Shown: positions 1-11,273 of the stretch, piece by piece | Layout of the letters: each line of letters begins with the position of its first letter | Position numbering within the stretch: position 1 is the stretch's first letter | Assembly (NCBI GenBank): GCA_003255065.1 | Contig: QAOA01007611.1 | Location: 3,026-67,025, forward strand | Direction: 5' to 3' | DNA: 64,000 nt | From: Cercis canadensis | Lineage: Eukaryota > Streptophyta > Magnoliopsida > Fabales > Fabaceae | Notes under the pieces: model-generated | The model's database searches: none | Told to the model about the DNA's origin: nothing | The model's input: only the letters and a program-made list of their open reading frames with translations | Program-made: the position numbers and the translations under genes

Positions 1-275
1 AAATAGTCTTTTTGATCCTACCACTAAAGTTTCTAACAAATTAGCCTAAAAAGTAATGATTGAAAAAATATTTTATAATAAATATTATGTTTGTTTATTA
101 AGAATCATGATAATTAAAGAATTATTTTATAAATGAAAATTTACTTTCTTTTTTCTCCCTAAACATCTGTTTATTTATCTTTTTCGGCCCCCTACCGAAG
201 CCTGGCTTCCTGGTTTCCAGGCCAAATTCTCACAAGGAGGAGATTTTGGTTATCCTTTCAACTCTCATACTCACA

Positions 276-1160
276 ATGACTATTACAAGAACTTTATTTC
301 GTAACTCTTGTTTTGTTTCTGCAGTAATTCTCCTAATAGCATCACCATTATTTTGTTCTTCACCAGTCCTCGCTAAGTCCAAACGCCCAATCTCTGTATG
401 TCTTCTCACTGCTCCTTATCTTTCCCTCAACTTTTCGTTTCTGGGTTATTTCCAGTTTTCTTGTTTACCTTTGATTGCAATTTTTTTGGGTAATCTTTTC
501 TGGGTTATTCCCAGTTTTATTGTTTCCCTTTGATTGCAATTTTTGTTGGGGTAGTCTTTTCTGGGTTATTCCCAGTTTTCTTGTTTCCCTTTGATTGCAA
601 TTTTTTTTTTTTGGGGTAATCTTTTCTGGGTTGTTCGCAGTTTTCTGGTTTCCCTTTGATTGCAATTTTTTTGGGTAATCTTTTCAGGGTTATTCCTAGT
701 TTTCTTGCTTCCCTTTGATTGCAATTCTTTTGGGTATTCTTTGTTAGGATGCTGAAATCAGGCAGCAGAAGCTTCAGTGCTACGCTGATATTGACAGGTG
801 CATTCAACTTTCCTATCAATGGTTCTATTCTTTTTATCTTGAAAGGTTCTTGCTTGCATTTGACAACTGTTGCAATGTATTTTGTTGGGAACAGTGGATT
901 GTGGGGTTGGCAATGCAAATCTTCGATGATAGCAAAGGAGAATTGTGCTCTGCGATGCCTTTCTCCAACTTGTTATGAACTTATCTATGAGAGTGATCCG
1001 GTGAGGCCAACTTTGTAAAAAAAATTTCTGAGGGATTTGAATTTATAATGTTCCTTTTTCATTATGTTTGGAGTTACTCATTTGATTGCAATTTCTTGTA
1101 GCTTGAAGAAGGAGAGAAGGATTTTACTAGGAGCCAAGAATATAATTACTGTATGCACAA
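276..1160 (+). CDS. Small secreted Cys-rich plant protein, partial (4 exons, last exon not found)
   Basis: Exons read as 276-395, 748-797, 895-1000 and 1102-1160, each bounded by GT/AG, with phases 0, 2, 0, 2 that join in frame. The ATG at 276 opens a hydrophobic signal peptide (about residues 11-33, ending near SSPVLA). The mature part is Cys-rich: QCYAD, GLWGWQCKSS, ENCALRCLSPTCYE and YNYCMHK. From memory it resembles a conserved but uncharacterised plant secreted/ER protein of about 100-115 aa whose last exon follows the CMHK motif. No convincing last exon appears between 1161 and the assembly join at 2357. One weak possibility is an acceptor near 1720 that would add about 13 residues. The gene is therefore partial, truncated by the gap or by the neighbouring LINE. 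Function unknown. Confidence 0.7.
441..746 (+). repeat. Minisatellite, five copies of about 60 bp, inside intron 1
   Basis: Five direct copies start at 441, 500, 561, 626 and 685. Each begins CTGGGTTATTCCCAG or a variant and runs through TTTCCCTTTGATTGCAA into a T-rich tract and a TAATCTTTT segment. Unit length is 59-65 bp, varying mainly in the T run. The last copy runs directly into the 3' splice site (TTGTTAG at 741-747), so the repeat supplies the polypyrimidine tract of the intron. Confidence 0.9.
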
Positions 1161-2356
1161 GTAAGTTGAATAATTTAGGTTCTGCTATTTGATACTCGAA
1201 AGCTTTTAATATGAAATTAAACGTTTACCTCAACTCTAGAATCTTGTATTCTTGCATTATGTGTCAATAAGCTGTTGCAAATGCTTGGACTAGGTACTTG
1301 TTGAGTAACTCTGTTTGATGTTACTAGTAAACTCCTAAGAATTTGTTGGGAAGGAAAGCATTTTTTTCTTGAGAAAAGTTGGAAGTTAAAAAGAGTTTGT
1401 TGTATGTGGACCTGCAACTTTTTGAAGTTTCTTTTTGTTATATTTGTAGAAATTTGAATTTCGGTCACTCTTCCTCCTTTGGTTTCTGATGTAATCTTTT
1501 GTGACTCAGTCTCTGCTCAATAAAAATTTCATTTTCCTCTCAAAAAGAATAGAAGATCACTCTTTGATGAGGTTGAGTAGTCTAGTTTGGCTGATGGATG
1601 ATCCAGAACTGGCCTATATTTATTACGTGTTTTTCTTTGCCATCTTACTTCTGTTAAAGAAATGTCAGTGGTGACTGGAACTTCAAAAAGTATTAAGTAC
1701 AGTGGAATGATATCTGTGCAGGTTGATTATTTCTAAGAACTTTGTAGTGAAGGAATTGCTGTGACTGCTAAATCAAACCCTTTGGATGATTTATTATGTG
1801 GTTTTGCATTGATGCATTACTTAAATTTTTCACTTACTCTTTCTGAATCCTGAATTGTATCAACAGAAACTGACTCATGATTTGCTTGTCCTTTTTAAAG
1901 AATTCTTTATGTTTGTAGGTAGTGGATATTTGGATATATCACCCTTTATTTGGTGGTCCATTCTTTGTCTAGTGTTGCCTTTAGTTTGGAATCTATTATT
2001 TCTTCTCAGGAACTTTAAACTAAAGCAATAAATTTGTTTGGTTTAGACATTGAATCACCTTTCCATCAAAAGCAAAAAATCCTGTTGGTTCTCGTACTTT
2101 CAGTTGTGACAAGTATTAATTCATATTGGGCACTGTTGATCCTTTGTTTTCTATAGATTGTTTTGGCTTTCCTTCATGATAGATTAAGCAATCTCTTATA
2201 AGAAGCCTGATTTCACTTAGTAGGTTGAAAATTGTTCTCTTCTTTCTTTTGTGAACTCCACATGTTTTGCGCTACTTTATCTTAATTTGTTCATTATATC
2301 TGGGGATTTATATAGATAAGGTATCATAGTTACAGGTGGTTGCTTCCTGAGACACC
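1161..2356. other. Intron or 3' flank of the secreted-protein gene, no other gene seen
   Basis: AT-rich sequence with no sustained coding frame. It begins with a good 5' splice site (GTAAGTTG at 1161) and ends at a single N (2357). It should contain the last exon of the upstream gene, but none is convincing. Confidence 0.5.
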
Positions 2357-2357
2357 N

Positions 2358-4848
2358 TTTTCTACCTATGTGCTGTAATTTCACATGCCAGTTTCTCTGC
2401 AACAAAACCGATATCCTAGAATAAAGCTGGCGGTATCGTCCTTCAAGACTCTCATGGCTTGCCAGCTTTTTAATTACAGTCCAAGAATCACTTTCCACCA
2501 CCACCCTCTTAAAACCCAGACGCCAAGCCATAGCAAGACCTTCCAAGATGCCCCACAGCTCCGCTCCTAAGGCAGAAGAAAAACCCAGGTTTCGAAGAAC
2601 TCCAGCCACCCACTCTCCTCTATCATCCCTTATCAAAGCACCACACCCTGCCATCCCAGGGTTGCCATGCGAAGCACCATCAGTATTAAGTTTCACCCAC
2701 CCACACTCCGGCGGATTCCAGAGCACCCGCGGCGGCACACTAGAAGGGGAAGAAGGAGCATTAACACCAGAACACTTGCAACTCTCCATAAACTCCATAA
2801 TCACCAAACAAGGGTTAGAAGGGAAGATGAAGCTAGAATCAAAACGAGCCAAGTTCCTCCACTTCCAAAGCATCCACGAGGTGACTGCCCAGATACTACA
2901 CCAAAGAACCCCATCCCCACCTAGATTCTGACTAAGGTTCATCTTGATCCAGGTAGCTAGATCCCACGTGAAGAATTGGGCTCGCATGGATGGTTTAACA
3001 AAACAAACCCAGATTCTCCAAGCAATGTTACAATCCCTCAGCACATGGAGAGATGACTCTTGCACCCCCACACAATACCTGCATGTGCCCTCTGTTCCAT
3101 CCCATTTGCTGCACTTCTCCCCAGTGAGCAGCCCATTGTGGGATAATTGCCACATAAACATCCTGATACGTTCTGGCCCTGGCCACCTCCAAATATTATG
3201 CCAAATGGCATTAGAAGCTTTCCATTTACCTTCCGATATGCTCTCATAGGCACTACTTATGGAGAACTCCCCAGAATTATTCCCCAACCAGAAAATGCCG
3301 TCATCACCAGCATCCAGCGAAGGAGGAATGATCGCCTGGATTTTGGCACTAGAATCTGTCGTGAGCAAGCTATTGAGCAAGGCCCAGTTCCAGTCACCTG
3401 AATCAAGAAGGAAACCAGTAACATAGTCTTCCAAATTCCTATCCGGCACCGAGAAAGGAACAAGCTCAATTAAACTTTGCTCTTCATTAAGCCAGGGGTC
3501 CAACCAAAATCTGATTGTGCATCCATTGCCCACGTTCCAACCCTGCATCTTGGACAGCAAAGGCCAAATGGCCCCAATAGCCTTCCACGTAGGAGAGTCC
3601 CCATTCTTTACAAGGATGGACGAAAGCCAATTTGTATTTCTACCGTACTTCCCTCTCAGCACTTGAACCCACAACTCGGCAGGTTTCAATTTTATAGCCC
3701 AGCCCAGTTTCATGATACATGCTTGATTCATCGCCACTAGTTTTCGAATCCCCAAGCCACCTCTCGCCTTAGGCATGCAAATGGTGTCCCATTTCACAGA
3801 ATGGACTTTCCTAAAAAGGTGATTATGACCCCAAATGAAGTTCCTTTGTATCCGTTCAATGTCATAGCAAATAGACCTAGGGATGAGGGAAGATTGCATG
3901 GCATAAATGGGGAGAGCTCCAATGACGGACTTGGCAAGCGTTACCCTCCCAGCCATAGACAGACAGTGAAGCTTCCAACCAGCTAAACGCTGTCTGGTTC
4001 TGTCGATAAGATACATAAACTTAGCCTTGCTGGTTCTCCCATGATAAAGAGGCATACCTAGATAAATGCCAAGATCACCAGAAATAGCAAAGCCACAAGT
4101 AGCAGATATGGCACGTCTAGTCTCAGAACAAACATTTTTAGAGAAATAAATTTGAGTTTTAGACACGTTCACCTTTTGCCCAGACATAGCACAGAACTTC
4201 CTCAAGCACTTCAACACTTGATTAACTTGAGGAACCGAAGCTTCAGAAAACAGCAAGAGATCATCCGCAAACATGAGATGGGAAATTAGAGGACCTCCTC
4301 TCCCGGCACGCATTGGTTTCCAACGACCATCTTCCACCTCTTCAGAAATGAGGTGCGAGAGTTTATCCATACAAAGGACAAAGAGATAAGGGGATAAAGG
4401 GTCGCCCTGCCTAATTCCCCGTTCCATAACAAAAGACTCGGTCTTCCCCCCATTCCAAAGAAGATTCATGGAGACTGACTTAACACACTCCATGATAATC
4501 CGTCTGAGCCCTGCCGGAATATTGATTTCACTGAGCACCTCATCAATAAAACTCCATTTTACTCGGTCATAAGCTTTTTCCAAGTCTACTTTTATGGCCA
4601 TGAAGCCTCTTTTGCCCCTAACCTTATGCATCGAATGTATCATTTCCTGAGCTATGATAATGTTGTCTTGAATGCTTCTCTTGGGCACAAAGCTAGACTG
4701 GAAAGGAGATATCAGTTTAGGCAGCAGAGGCTTCAAACGGTTAACAATGATTTTCGTAATGCATTTATACGTCACATTGCATAAAGAGATTGGCCTAAAT
4801 TGGGATATAAATTCAGGTTTATCAATTTTAGGGATCAACACCAGCAAA
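2358..4848 (-). pseudogene. LINE ORF2, C-terminal part: RT with FADD, zf-RVT, RNase H
   Basis: Open on the minus strand from the duplication junction to the N join. It re-reads the RT from LVLIPKIDKPEF, and includes RQGDPLSPYLF and the catalytic FADD box (LMFADDLLLF). It continues through the thumb, the zf-RVT region (CRYCVGVQESSLHVLRDC) and an RNase H domain (LNTDGASHGNPG, ESDSW). The frame differs from the upstream ORF2 part because 662 bp is not a multiple of three. The C-terminus is lost at the single N (2357). Confidence 0.85.
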
Positions 4849-5508
4849 TAGCACAGAACTTCCTCAAGCACTTCAACACTTGATTAACTTGAGTAACTGA
4901 AGCTTCAGAAAACAGCAAGAGATCATCCGCGAACATGAGATGGGAAATTAGAGGACCTCCTCTCCCGGCACGCATTGGTTTCCAACGACCATCTTCCACC
5001 TCTTCAGAAATGAGGTGCGAGAGTTTATCCATACAAAGGACAAAGAGATAAGGGGATAAAGGGTCGCCCTACCTAATTCCCCGTTCCATAACAAAAGACT
5101 CGGTCTTCCCCCCATTCCAAAGAAGATTCATGGAGACTGACTTAACACACTCCATGATAATCCGTCTGAGCCCTGCCGGAATATTGATTTCACTTAGCAC
5201 CTCATCAATAAAACTCCATTTTACCCGGTCATAAGCTTTTTCCAAGTCTACTTTTATGGCCATGAAGCCTCTCTTGCCCCTAACCTTATGCATTGAATGT
5301 ATCATTTCCTGAGCTATGATAATGTTGTCTTGAATGCTTCTCTTGGGCACAAAGCTAGACTGGAAAGGAGATATCAACTTAGGCAGCAGAGGCTTCAAAC
5401 GGTTAACAATGATTTTCGTAATGCATTTATACGTCACATTGCATAAAGAGATTGGCCTAAACTGGGATATAAATTCAGGTTTATCAATTTTAGGGATCAA
5501 CACCAGCA
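4187..5508 (-). repeat. Direct tandem duplication of 662 bp within LINE RT
   Basis: Copy 1 runs about 4187-4848 and copy 2 about 4849-5508, at a constant offset of 662 bp. By eye they differ at roughly a dozen positions (about 98% identity). One of these is the CAG/TAG difference in the QGDP motif. The junction near 4843-4851 shares only a few bases with the outer boundaries. Confidence 0.9.
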
Positions 5509-6988
5509 GAGTTTCATTAAGCTCGCCAATGCTTCTGGTGCCCGAGAAAACTTGTCTAGCCAAGCAAACCATCGACCCACTAAGCGTGCCCCAATTGGAC
5601 TGGTAAAAAATGGCAGGGAAGCCATCTGGCCCTGGCGCCTTGAGAGGCCCCATACCAAAAATAGCATGCTTGACCTCTTCAGCTTTGAGAGGACTAGCTA
5701 ACTCCCTCAACGAGATGTCATCCAACACCGGGAAAGAGTACCTAGTAACCCAAGGAACGTGAGGTAAATCATCCGCAAACAGATTCTTGTAGAAGTTGAG
5801 GGCAAGATCCTGAAGCTCAGAGGGATCATCAACCCACACCCCAGAGACATTTCTAAGCATCTCAATCTTATTCCGTCGTCTACGCATAACAGTTTTTGTA
5901 TGATAATACCGGGTATTTCTATCCCCCTTAGACACCCAATCCGCTCTAGACTTTTGATGCCAGAGCACTTCTTCTTGCTTTAAAACATCACGCAAATCAG
6001 AGTTCAAAGATGACTCTAGACCATCTAGAAAAGGGTTCCAGAATCTATGCATGGCACGTTGCACCCCTTTAAGCCTATTCATGAGCCGCTGTTTCCTTCT
6101 AAGTATGTGGCCGAAAACCTCTTTGTTCCATCCTTTGAGAATGGGAGTAAGTTTAGCTAAACTAACCACCATAGGATCAGCCTGAACCCAATTCCTCTCC
6201 ACCACATTCTGGAAATCTGTATGGGAAAGCCAAGCCGCTTCGAAACGGAAAGGCCTCTCAACTCTCGTTGATTGGAGGCACCCAAAGTCAACAAGAAGAG
6301 GGTGATGGTCAGAGTAGAACCTAGGAAGCACAACTGTTTTAGCCTCATCAAACCGAAGTCTCCACTGGCTATTACACATTACTCGATCCAGCTTTTCAAA
6401 AATGCGTTCAAGACCATTGAACAGTGGACCACGCCAAGTGAACCTGGATCCCACCGCCTCGACCTCCAAGAGATTGCACCCATTGATCCACTGAGCAAAT
6501 CTTTGGCATCTACGATAGTTAATGGCAGCACCACCTTTTTTCTCTCCAGCATGGAGGAAGTCGTTGAAGTCTCCTGCGAGCATCCAAGGAGAAGCCATGG
6601 ACCTGGCAATATGCTCAAGCTCAAGCCACAAAAGAGCTCTAGTTTCATAACACGGACTGGCATAAATAGCAGAAAAGTACCATTCCTCTCCTGAACCACC
6701 AGCAACTCTCATATGGATAAACTGTGCATGGGATATAAGGACCTCAATCACCAGCACCTCATCCTTCCAAGCCACCCAAATACCACCAGCAAGACCATCC
6801 CCTTCAGAGCAAACAGAGTACGAGAACCCCAGTTTGCGAAGGATAGCAGGCGCCCGACTACTACAAACTTTCGTTTCCAACAAAACTAGAACTTCAGGAT
6901 TATTAGAACTAATAACATTCTTAGCAGCTCTCAAAAAATCAGCATTACCCGCACCTCTACAGTTCCATACTATAAGCTTATTAATCAT
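5069..6988 (-). pseudogene. LINE ORF2, N-terminal part: endonuclease and first RT copy, ends at nonsense codon
   Basis: The ORF2 start is the ATG at 6988 (MINKLIVWNCRG), the usual opening of plant L1 endonucleases. Catalytic landmarks are visible: WNCRGAGN, LLETKV, AGDFND and the SDHH motif. The RT region follows, with LIPK, PISLCN, SSFVPKR and KAYDRVKW. The frame stops at 5069-5071, where the RQGDP motif has CAG changed to TAG; the second copy of the same stretch (4407-4409) keeps CAG. Downstream of the stop the frame continues to the duplication junction near 4849. The protein encoded here would lack the polymerase active site. Confidence 0.85.
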
Positions 6989-7019
6989 AAAACTGAAATA
7001 AAAGAGGAACACGAGCACC

Positions 7020-7330
7020 TTAAATGACTTGCATGTCCACGACTTCCACGTGACAAGCTGGGACGAGGCCCTCCATGAACGGAGGCGGGACATCCTCGTG
7101 CATGTCCTGTCCATCCTGGGTCGAATCAGTTTCGAAGGAGAGACCATGGGGGTTTGGGTTTTGATCGACTCCCATGCTGTCATCATGATGAGGGTCCTCC
7201 AAGAGGCGACTGATCGAGGACTCCGTTCTAACCATGGAGGAGTTACCCACCTGTACCACCTGAACCACCGAGTCATGGGAACTTGCATGACAAGACTTGG
7301 GGTTCACTTTTTTAGTGCGTAAATTATCAG
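7020..7330 (-). pseudogene. LINE ORF1 (gag-like), C-terminal remnant
   Basis: A frame upstream of ORF2, overlapping the region just before the ORF2 ATG, encodes an acidic, low-complexity tail (SSISRLLEDPHHDDSMG and DGQDMHEDVPPPF). This is typical of the end of plant L1 ORF1. The zinc knuckle and RNA-binding parts are missing because of 5' truncation. Confidence 0.55.
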
Positions 7331-7429
7331 CCTTTAGGGGCTCTATTAATTTACTACTATGCCCATGGTCTTTTGTAGCTGCAGGAGGCTTTTTCCCTGC
7401 CTCAAATCGCTTAAATCAAAAGTAAACTT

Positions 7430-7654
7430 TTTTTGTTTTGAGATTTTTTTAAATATTTTTTATATTTATATAATATGCGATATTATATAAAAATAATTAA
7501 TATATAAATGATATGTGTACAAATAAACTATTTTTAAATTAATTTTAAAAATTATATTTTATTTATAATAAAATATAAAAATTATATATATTTGTCATAT
7601 CAATATAATATGATATATTCATATAGTATCGTAAAATCATATTTTTTTTTTATT
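7430..7654. repeat. AT-rich dispersed repeat, copy 1
   Basis: Very AT-rich sequence containing TATAAAAATAATTAATATAT and a CATATCAATATAATATGATA-like stretch. A related copy in the same orientation occurs at about 53710-53885. It carries no coding signal. It may be a small non-autonomous transposon, but no terminal repeats were identified. Confidence 0.5.
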
Positions 7655-9441
7655 TCAAATAATCGGTCTAAGATTCTTGGTAAGTGGTGTATTAACCACA
7701 GAAAACTCGGCATTCGGAGGACATATATGAGGGATGTCAGAGGCTCCAATGTGAGTTTTAAGGAAACTCGAGCTGTTGATGGCCAGTAAATTGGCCAGCA
7801 TAATGACATGAATGCAAGTATTCTTCTCCCAATTCAACGTAGCCTTCATCTTTCCATGGATTAGAAACAATCAATTCTGCCCATTTGCTTATGTTAGCAG
7901 GTACAAGGATCCCAACTCTGCATCGGTTACATGACCATAATTGCAAGTGGCATAAAACCACACAGATTATGAAGCTCCCACTTTGACAAATAATTCTCTG
8001 TGAAAGAATGGTATACGAAATGAGCATAAGCAACGATAAGCCTGGGACCATTCTTAAGAGAATTACAAAGACGATATGTAAACTTGTACACATTTAAAGT
8101 AGTGACAGATGTAGATCAATTGATCACAAAATTCTTTATGTAAAAAGATAATCTTGTATTTGAGACATTTCATTAACAAAATAAGGGTCTCAAAGTGTTC
8201 ATCTACACAAAACTATAGTTGTGTGTGCTTCGATAGCGATACCAAAGATGACTCACCTCATGTTTAATAAGTCTAGCTCTATCCAAAAGTTGAGATTAAG
8301 CCTGGTTTCTAGGTTACCAAAAAAAAAAAAAGTAGTGATATTAATCTGATTTCCTAGCCATTCTAGCAAAGTCTGTTTCCTTGAGAATAGCCGAATGGTT
8401 TTCTGTGTGATTTCTGGCATTAAAAAATGATTAGATGCACACGGAAATTCTCTATTCCAATTAATCAGCCAGAGACAAAACAATACTGATTTTGATCAGC
8501 TAAGAGAACTTACTTGACATTATGGCGTTGTGTACATTAGTTAACACTGAAATGAGACACATTCCCATCAGAAGCCACATGTTTAACTAGTATATATTTT
8601 TCATGACGGAGCCACCAAATCTTGACCCCCAGTTTGTAGCAATAAACAACAAAAGCTCCAAATAAACATCTTCTGATACTCACTCCACGAGATTAGAACT
8701 CTGTATGCACTTTGCATACCATTTGTATTGACTTGTTCCACTCCCAAGAAATTAAGTATGTCATCATACTCACTTCTATCAAATGAAGAACTCAGAATAT
8801 ATCTTCCATGTGATGATATGTTAATGAAGCACACTCATTGTTTCTGAGCGGAAGTCAAAATATCCCAGAAAGCAGGCAGTAGCCTTCCAACTTCACAAGG
8901 TTTATAGAAATGCTTGTGCACCTTGTATGTATTAATAGGAACAATATTTTCTTCAACCGATTTTGCCTTAATTTTCTCCCTCACGGCATTCAAATTGGGA
9001 TAGGAAGAGCAACTATCAATAGATAGGAACTTGAACATTCGAGGTAAGCTAGATACCAGAGCTGTTTCTGTTTCTATAACAAGTGTTTTGAATGCATCCA
9101 TAAAAGCAGATGGAATGCAGTCGAGTATTCCTTGGTCACATATATCATCCAAGAGAATTGTCCCTCTTGATGAAGCCAAAACAAAATCTGCTTGAATTAT
9201 GAAAGGGAAGTTGGTAACCATCTCTGTTGGAAGAAATGCATAGATTCCAGGTAAAGTCATTACCTTGTGAAGCCGCTCCTGATTTTGAAATGCTAATGTG
9301 ATAACCCACTCATCTTCGTCCATTCTCCTATCTACTCTATTTTCTGGCCTGACAGGGAACTTTTGCCTCCACATGTAGTAGTTGCATTCCTTTTTAGAAT
9401 CATCATTTTTCTTTTTACGATGTCTGGGTTGAGATCAGGAG
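7655..9441 (-). pseudogene. NO VEIN-like (HSP90/sacsin-type ATPase) pseudogene, large 3' exon
   Basis: Pieces in several frames match, in the correct order, the plant NO VEIN-like protein family (GHKL/sacsin-type ATPase). From the 5' end: LNPDIVKRKNDDSKKECNYYMWRQKFPV, LPGIYAFLPTEMVTNFPFIIQADF and SSLPRMFKFLSIDS. Then SSHGRYILSSSFD, WYAKCIQSSNL, WLINWNREFPCASNHFLMPE, GILVPANISKW and HIGASDIPHICPPNAEFSVV. A splice acceptor is plausible at 9442-9443. The frame is broken by an in-frame TGA near 8833-8835 (after TSAQKQ), a frameshift after GVEQVNT, a stop near 8685, further stops near 8500-8540, and a frame break near 7770. Clearly decayed. The family identity is from memory of its motifs. Confidence 0.8.
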
Positions 9442-9773
9442 CTAGAGGTCAGATATAGAGCTTGAAATCAAGTACCAAAACAAAATCTGCTTGAATTATG
9501 AAAGGGAAGTTGGTAACCATGTCTGTTGGAAGAAATGCATAGATTCCAGGTAAAGTCATTACCTTGTGAAGCCGCTCCTGATTTTGAAAGGCTAATGTGA
9601 TAACCCACTCATCTTCGTCCATTCTCCTATCTACTCTATTTTCTGGCCTGACAGGAAACTTTTGCCTCCACATGTAGTGGTTGCATTCCTTTTTAGAATC
9701 ATCATTTTTCTCTTGACGATGTCTGTGTTGAGATCAGGAGCTAGAGGTCAGATATAGAGCTTGAAATCAAGTA
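9175..9773 (-). repeat. 299-bp tandem duplication of a NO VEIN-like exon segment
   Basis: 9175-9473 is repeated at 9474-9773 at a constant offset of 299 bp, with few differences. The unit includes the putative splice acceptor and the first 68 or so codons of the exon. The upstream copy (9449-9673 region) breaks off after FIIQADFVL, where it meets the acceptor region of the other copy. Confidence 0.85.
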
Positions 9774-10003
9774 TGAAGTTAGAGGTCAACCAACAGAGTG
9801 AGCACAAGAAAACTATGAGTTGGGTGAAAATACACAGACTCTGAAAGTTAAGTTAATTCGAGCTATGGGAGATAATAATTGAAGAGAGTCAAAAATCATT
9901 ATACATGTTGAGACGTGATATACATAAAAAGAGGAAAAAGTATGAGGGGTATAGTGATAATTAAGAAAATTGGATTTTAATGGGCCAAGGTGATATTGGG
10001 CCT

Positions 10004-10356
10004 TATATAAAGATATCTACACCTCCGTAGAGAGATGAAGAGTGTAGGACTTCAGCATTAATGTCTTTCCTTGTGATAAAGTTAATCTCACTTGAAATAG
10101 CTACACCATTTATGTTATTGAGCTTCGGATCCTCGTTATCTTCCCTGATAGAAAGATGTTTGATTTTTGAAAGGAACAACACAAGTTCTGGATGAATAGT
10201 TGAGAGTTGTTGTTTCACAGGTTTGACTTTGTCTGGTTTGAGAGGCAAGACAATTGTTGCAGTTGAAAATGAGTAGTGTGGCCGGAGCACCAGTTGCTGC
10301 TATGATGAACTCGAGCGTTGGATCCACTGCTTCAAAATACTGGTTATCTTTGCATT
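10004..10356 (-). pseudogene. NO VEIN-like pseudogene, exon 2
   Basis: Begins after a splice acceptor (minus-strand CTTTCACAG) with NAKDNQYFEAVDPTLEF, then TGAPATLLIFN in the N-terminal GHKL ATPase region. Further pieces read VLPLKPDKVKPVKQQLS and SKIKHLSIREDNEDPKLN. A frameshift separates the TLLIFN block from the next block. A second one near 10040 breaks what would read SYTLHLSTE. It is on the same strand as the exon at 7655-9441 and in the correct order relative to it. Confidence 0.75.
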
Positions 10357-10683
10357 CTGTGAAAGGAACAAGTCAGTGATGATTGTGAATCAAACATTTC
10401 TCAGCATTTATATGCATTTCTTTTTCTTTCTTGATATTTTATTATACATTAATCCAATCAAGTGTACATTACCTCTATTTTTGAGACATAATAGTTTTGG
10501 CATAAAACATTTAAATTTATAGCTACATATATATGGAACATCACAATTACATTTGTTTATAATTATATATAATTAATATTGATAGAGGTGAAGGATTCGA
10601 GTTTCATGCTATCATGTATAAAATATATATATATAATTAACACAAACACACCTTTGTTGTTGTAATTGACATAATATTTTAAT

Positions 10684-10902
10684 TTAAGGTTGTGTTTGGA
10701 TAGAGAAATGCTTGACTAAAAAAAGTACTTTTTAAGCAAAAGTAGAAGCTTAATTTTTGGCTTCTCTACTCAATTTTAGCTTAAAAAAAATGATTTTAAA
10801 AGCTATAAAAAAAAAAAAACTCATTCAAACACATAAGAGCTTTTCTTAAATTGAAATTTTTTATTTTTTTAATGAAAACTTCTCTATCCAAACGCACTCT
10901 AA
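10684..10902. mobile_element. Short hAT-like MITE
   Basis: Imperfect terminal inverted repeats of about 23 bp: the left end contains GTGTTTGGATAGAGAA and the right end TTCTCTATCCAAACGC. The internal sequence is A/T-rich with its own inverted pieces (AAGCTTAATTTTTGG, ATAAGAGCTTTTCTTAAAT). Total 219 bp. Flanks share an ATAATAT-like string, which might be a degenerate target duplication. Confidence 0.7.
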
Positions 10903-11273
10903 ATAATATCATGATAATTAATATATACACAATTTGGACATAATTTTTTTCCAAGTTCTCTATCATATGATCATTGAGTTTATAAGTAGTTGCAAAAGAA
11001 ATTAAACTTCTCTATACGGCATTTTACAAGAAACTAGTATATATTGACTCAATTTTTCAATATTTTCGCTATAGTATTTAGAACTCTCAATAATTTTTTT
11101 TAATTTTTATTTTACTTTATCCATATAAGTGAGGTAGGATAAAAAACCCTTTAAGTAAACCAAGACTTACACTCCCTTCTCTTATCTGCTTGGGCTTCAC
11201 ATTATCATACACACACTCACTTCGTTTCATTCTCAAAATTGTGACTTGTGACTGTGAAGACTAAGGTACGGAA

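Larger units (their letters stand above)
2358..7415 (-). mobile_element. L1-type LINE, 5'-truncated, with internal tandem duplication
   Basis: In minus-strand order it holds the C-terminal end of an ORF1 (gag-like), a complete AP-endonuclease, a reverse transcriptase, a zf-RVT region and an RNase H domain. The 3' end abuts the single-N join at 2357, so the last RNase H residues, 3' UTR, poly(A) and target-site duplication are absent. The 5' end fades out near 7400-7420, before any complete ORF1, as expected for 5' truncation. The nonsense codon at 5069-5071 and the 662-bp duplication make it non-autonomous as assembled. Confidence 0.9.

Noticed and set aside
441-746. Regular repeats as a CRISPR array
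   Set aside because: Plant nuclear DNA; units are contiguous tandem copies without spacers.
465-918. Overlapping minus-strand ORFs with repeated KGNKKTGNNPEK-type peptides
   Set aside because: They are translations of the intron minisatellite in antisense, overlapping real plus-strand exons of the secreted-protein gene.
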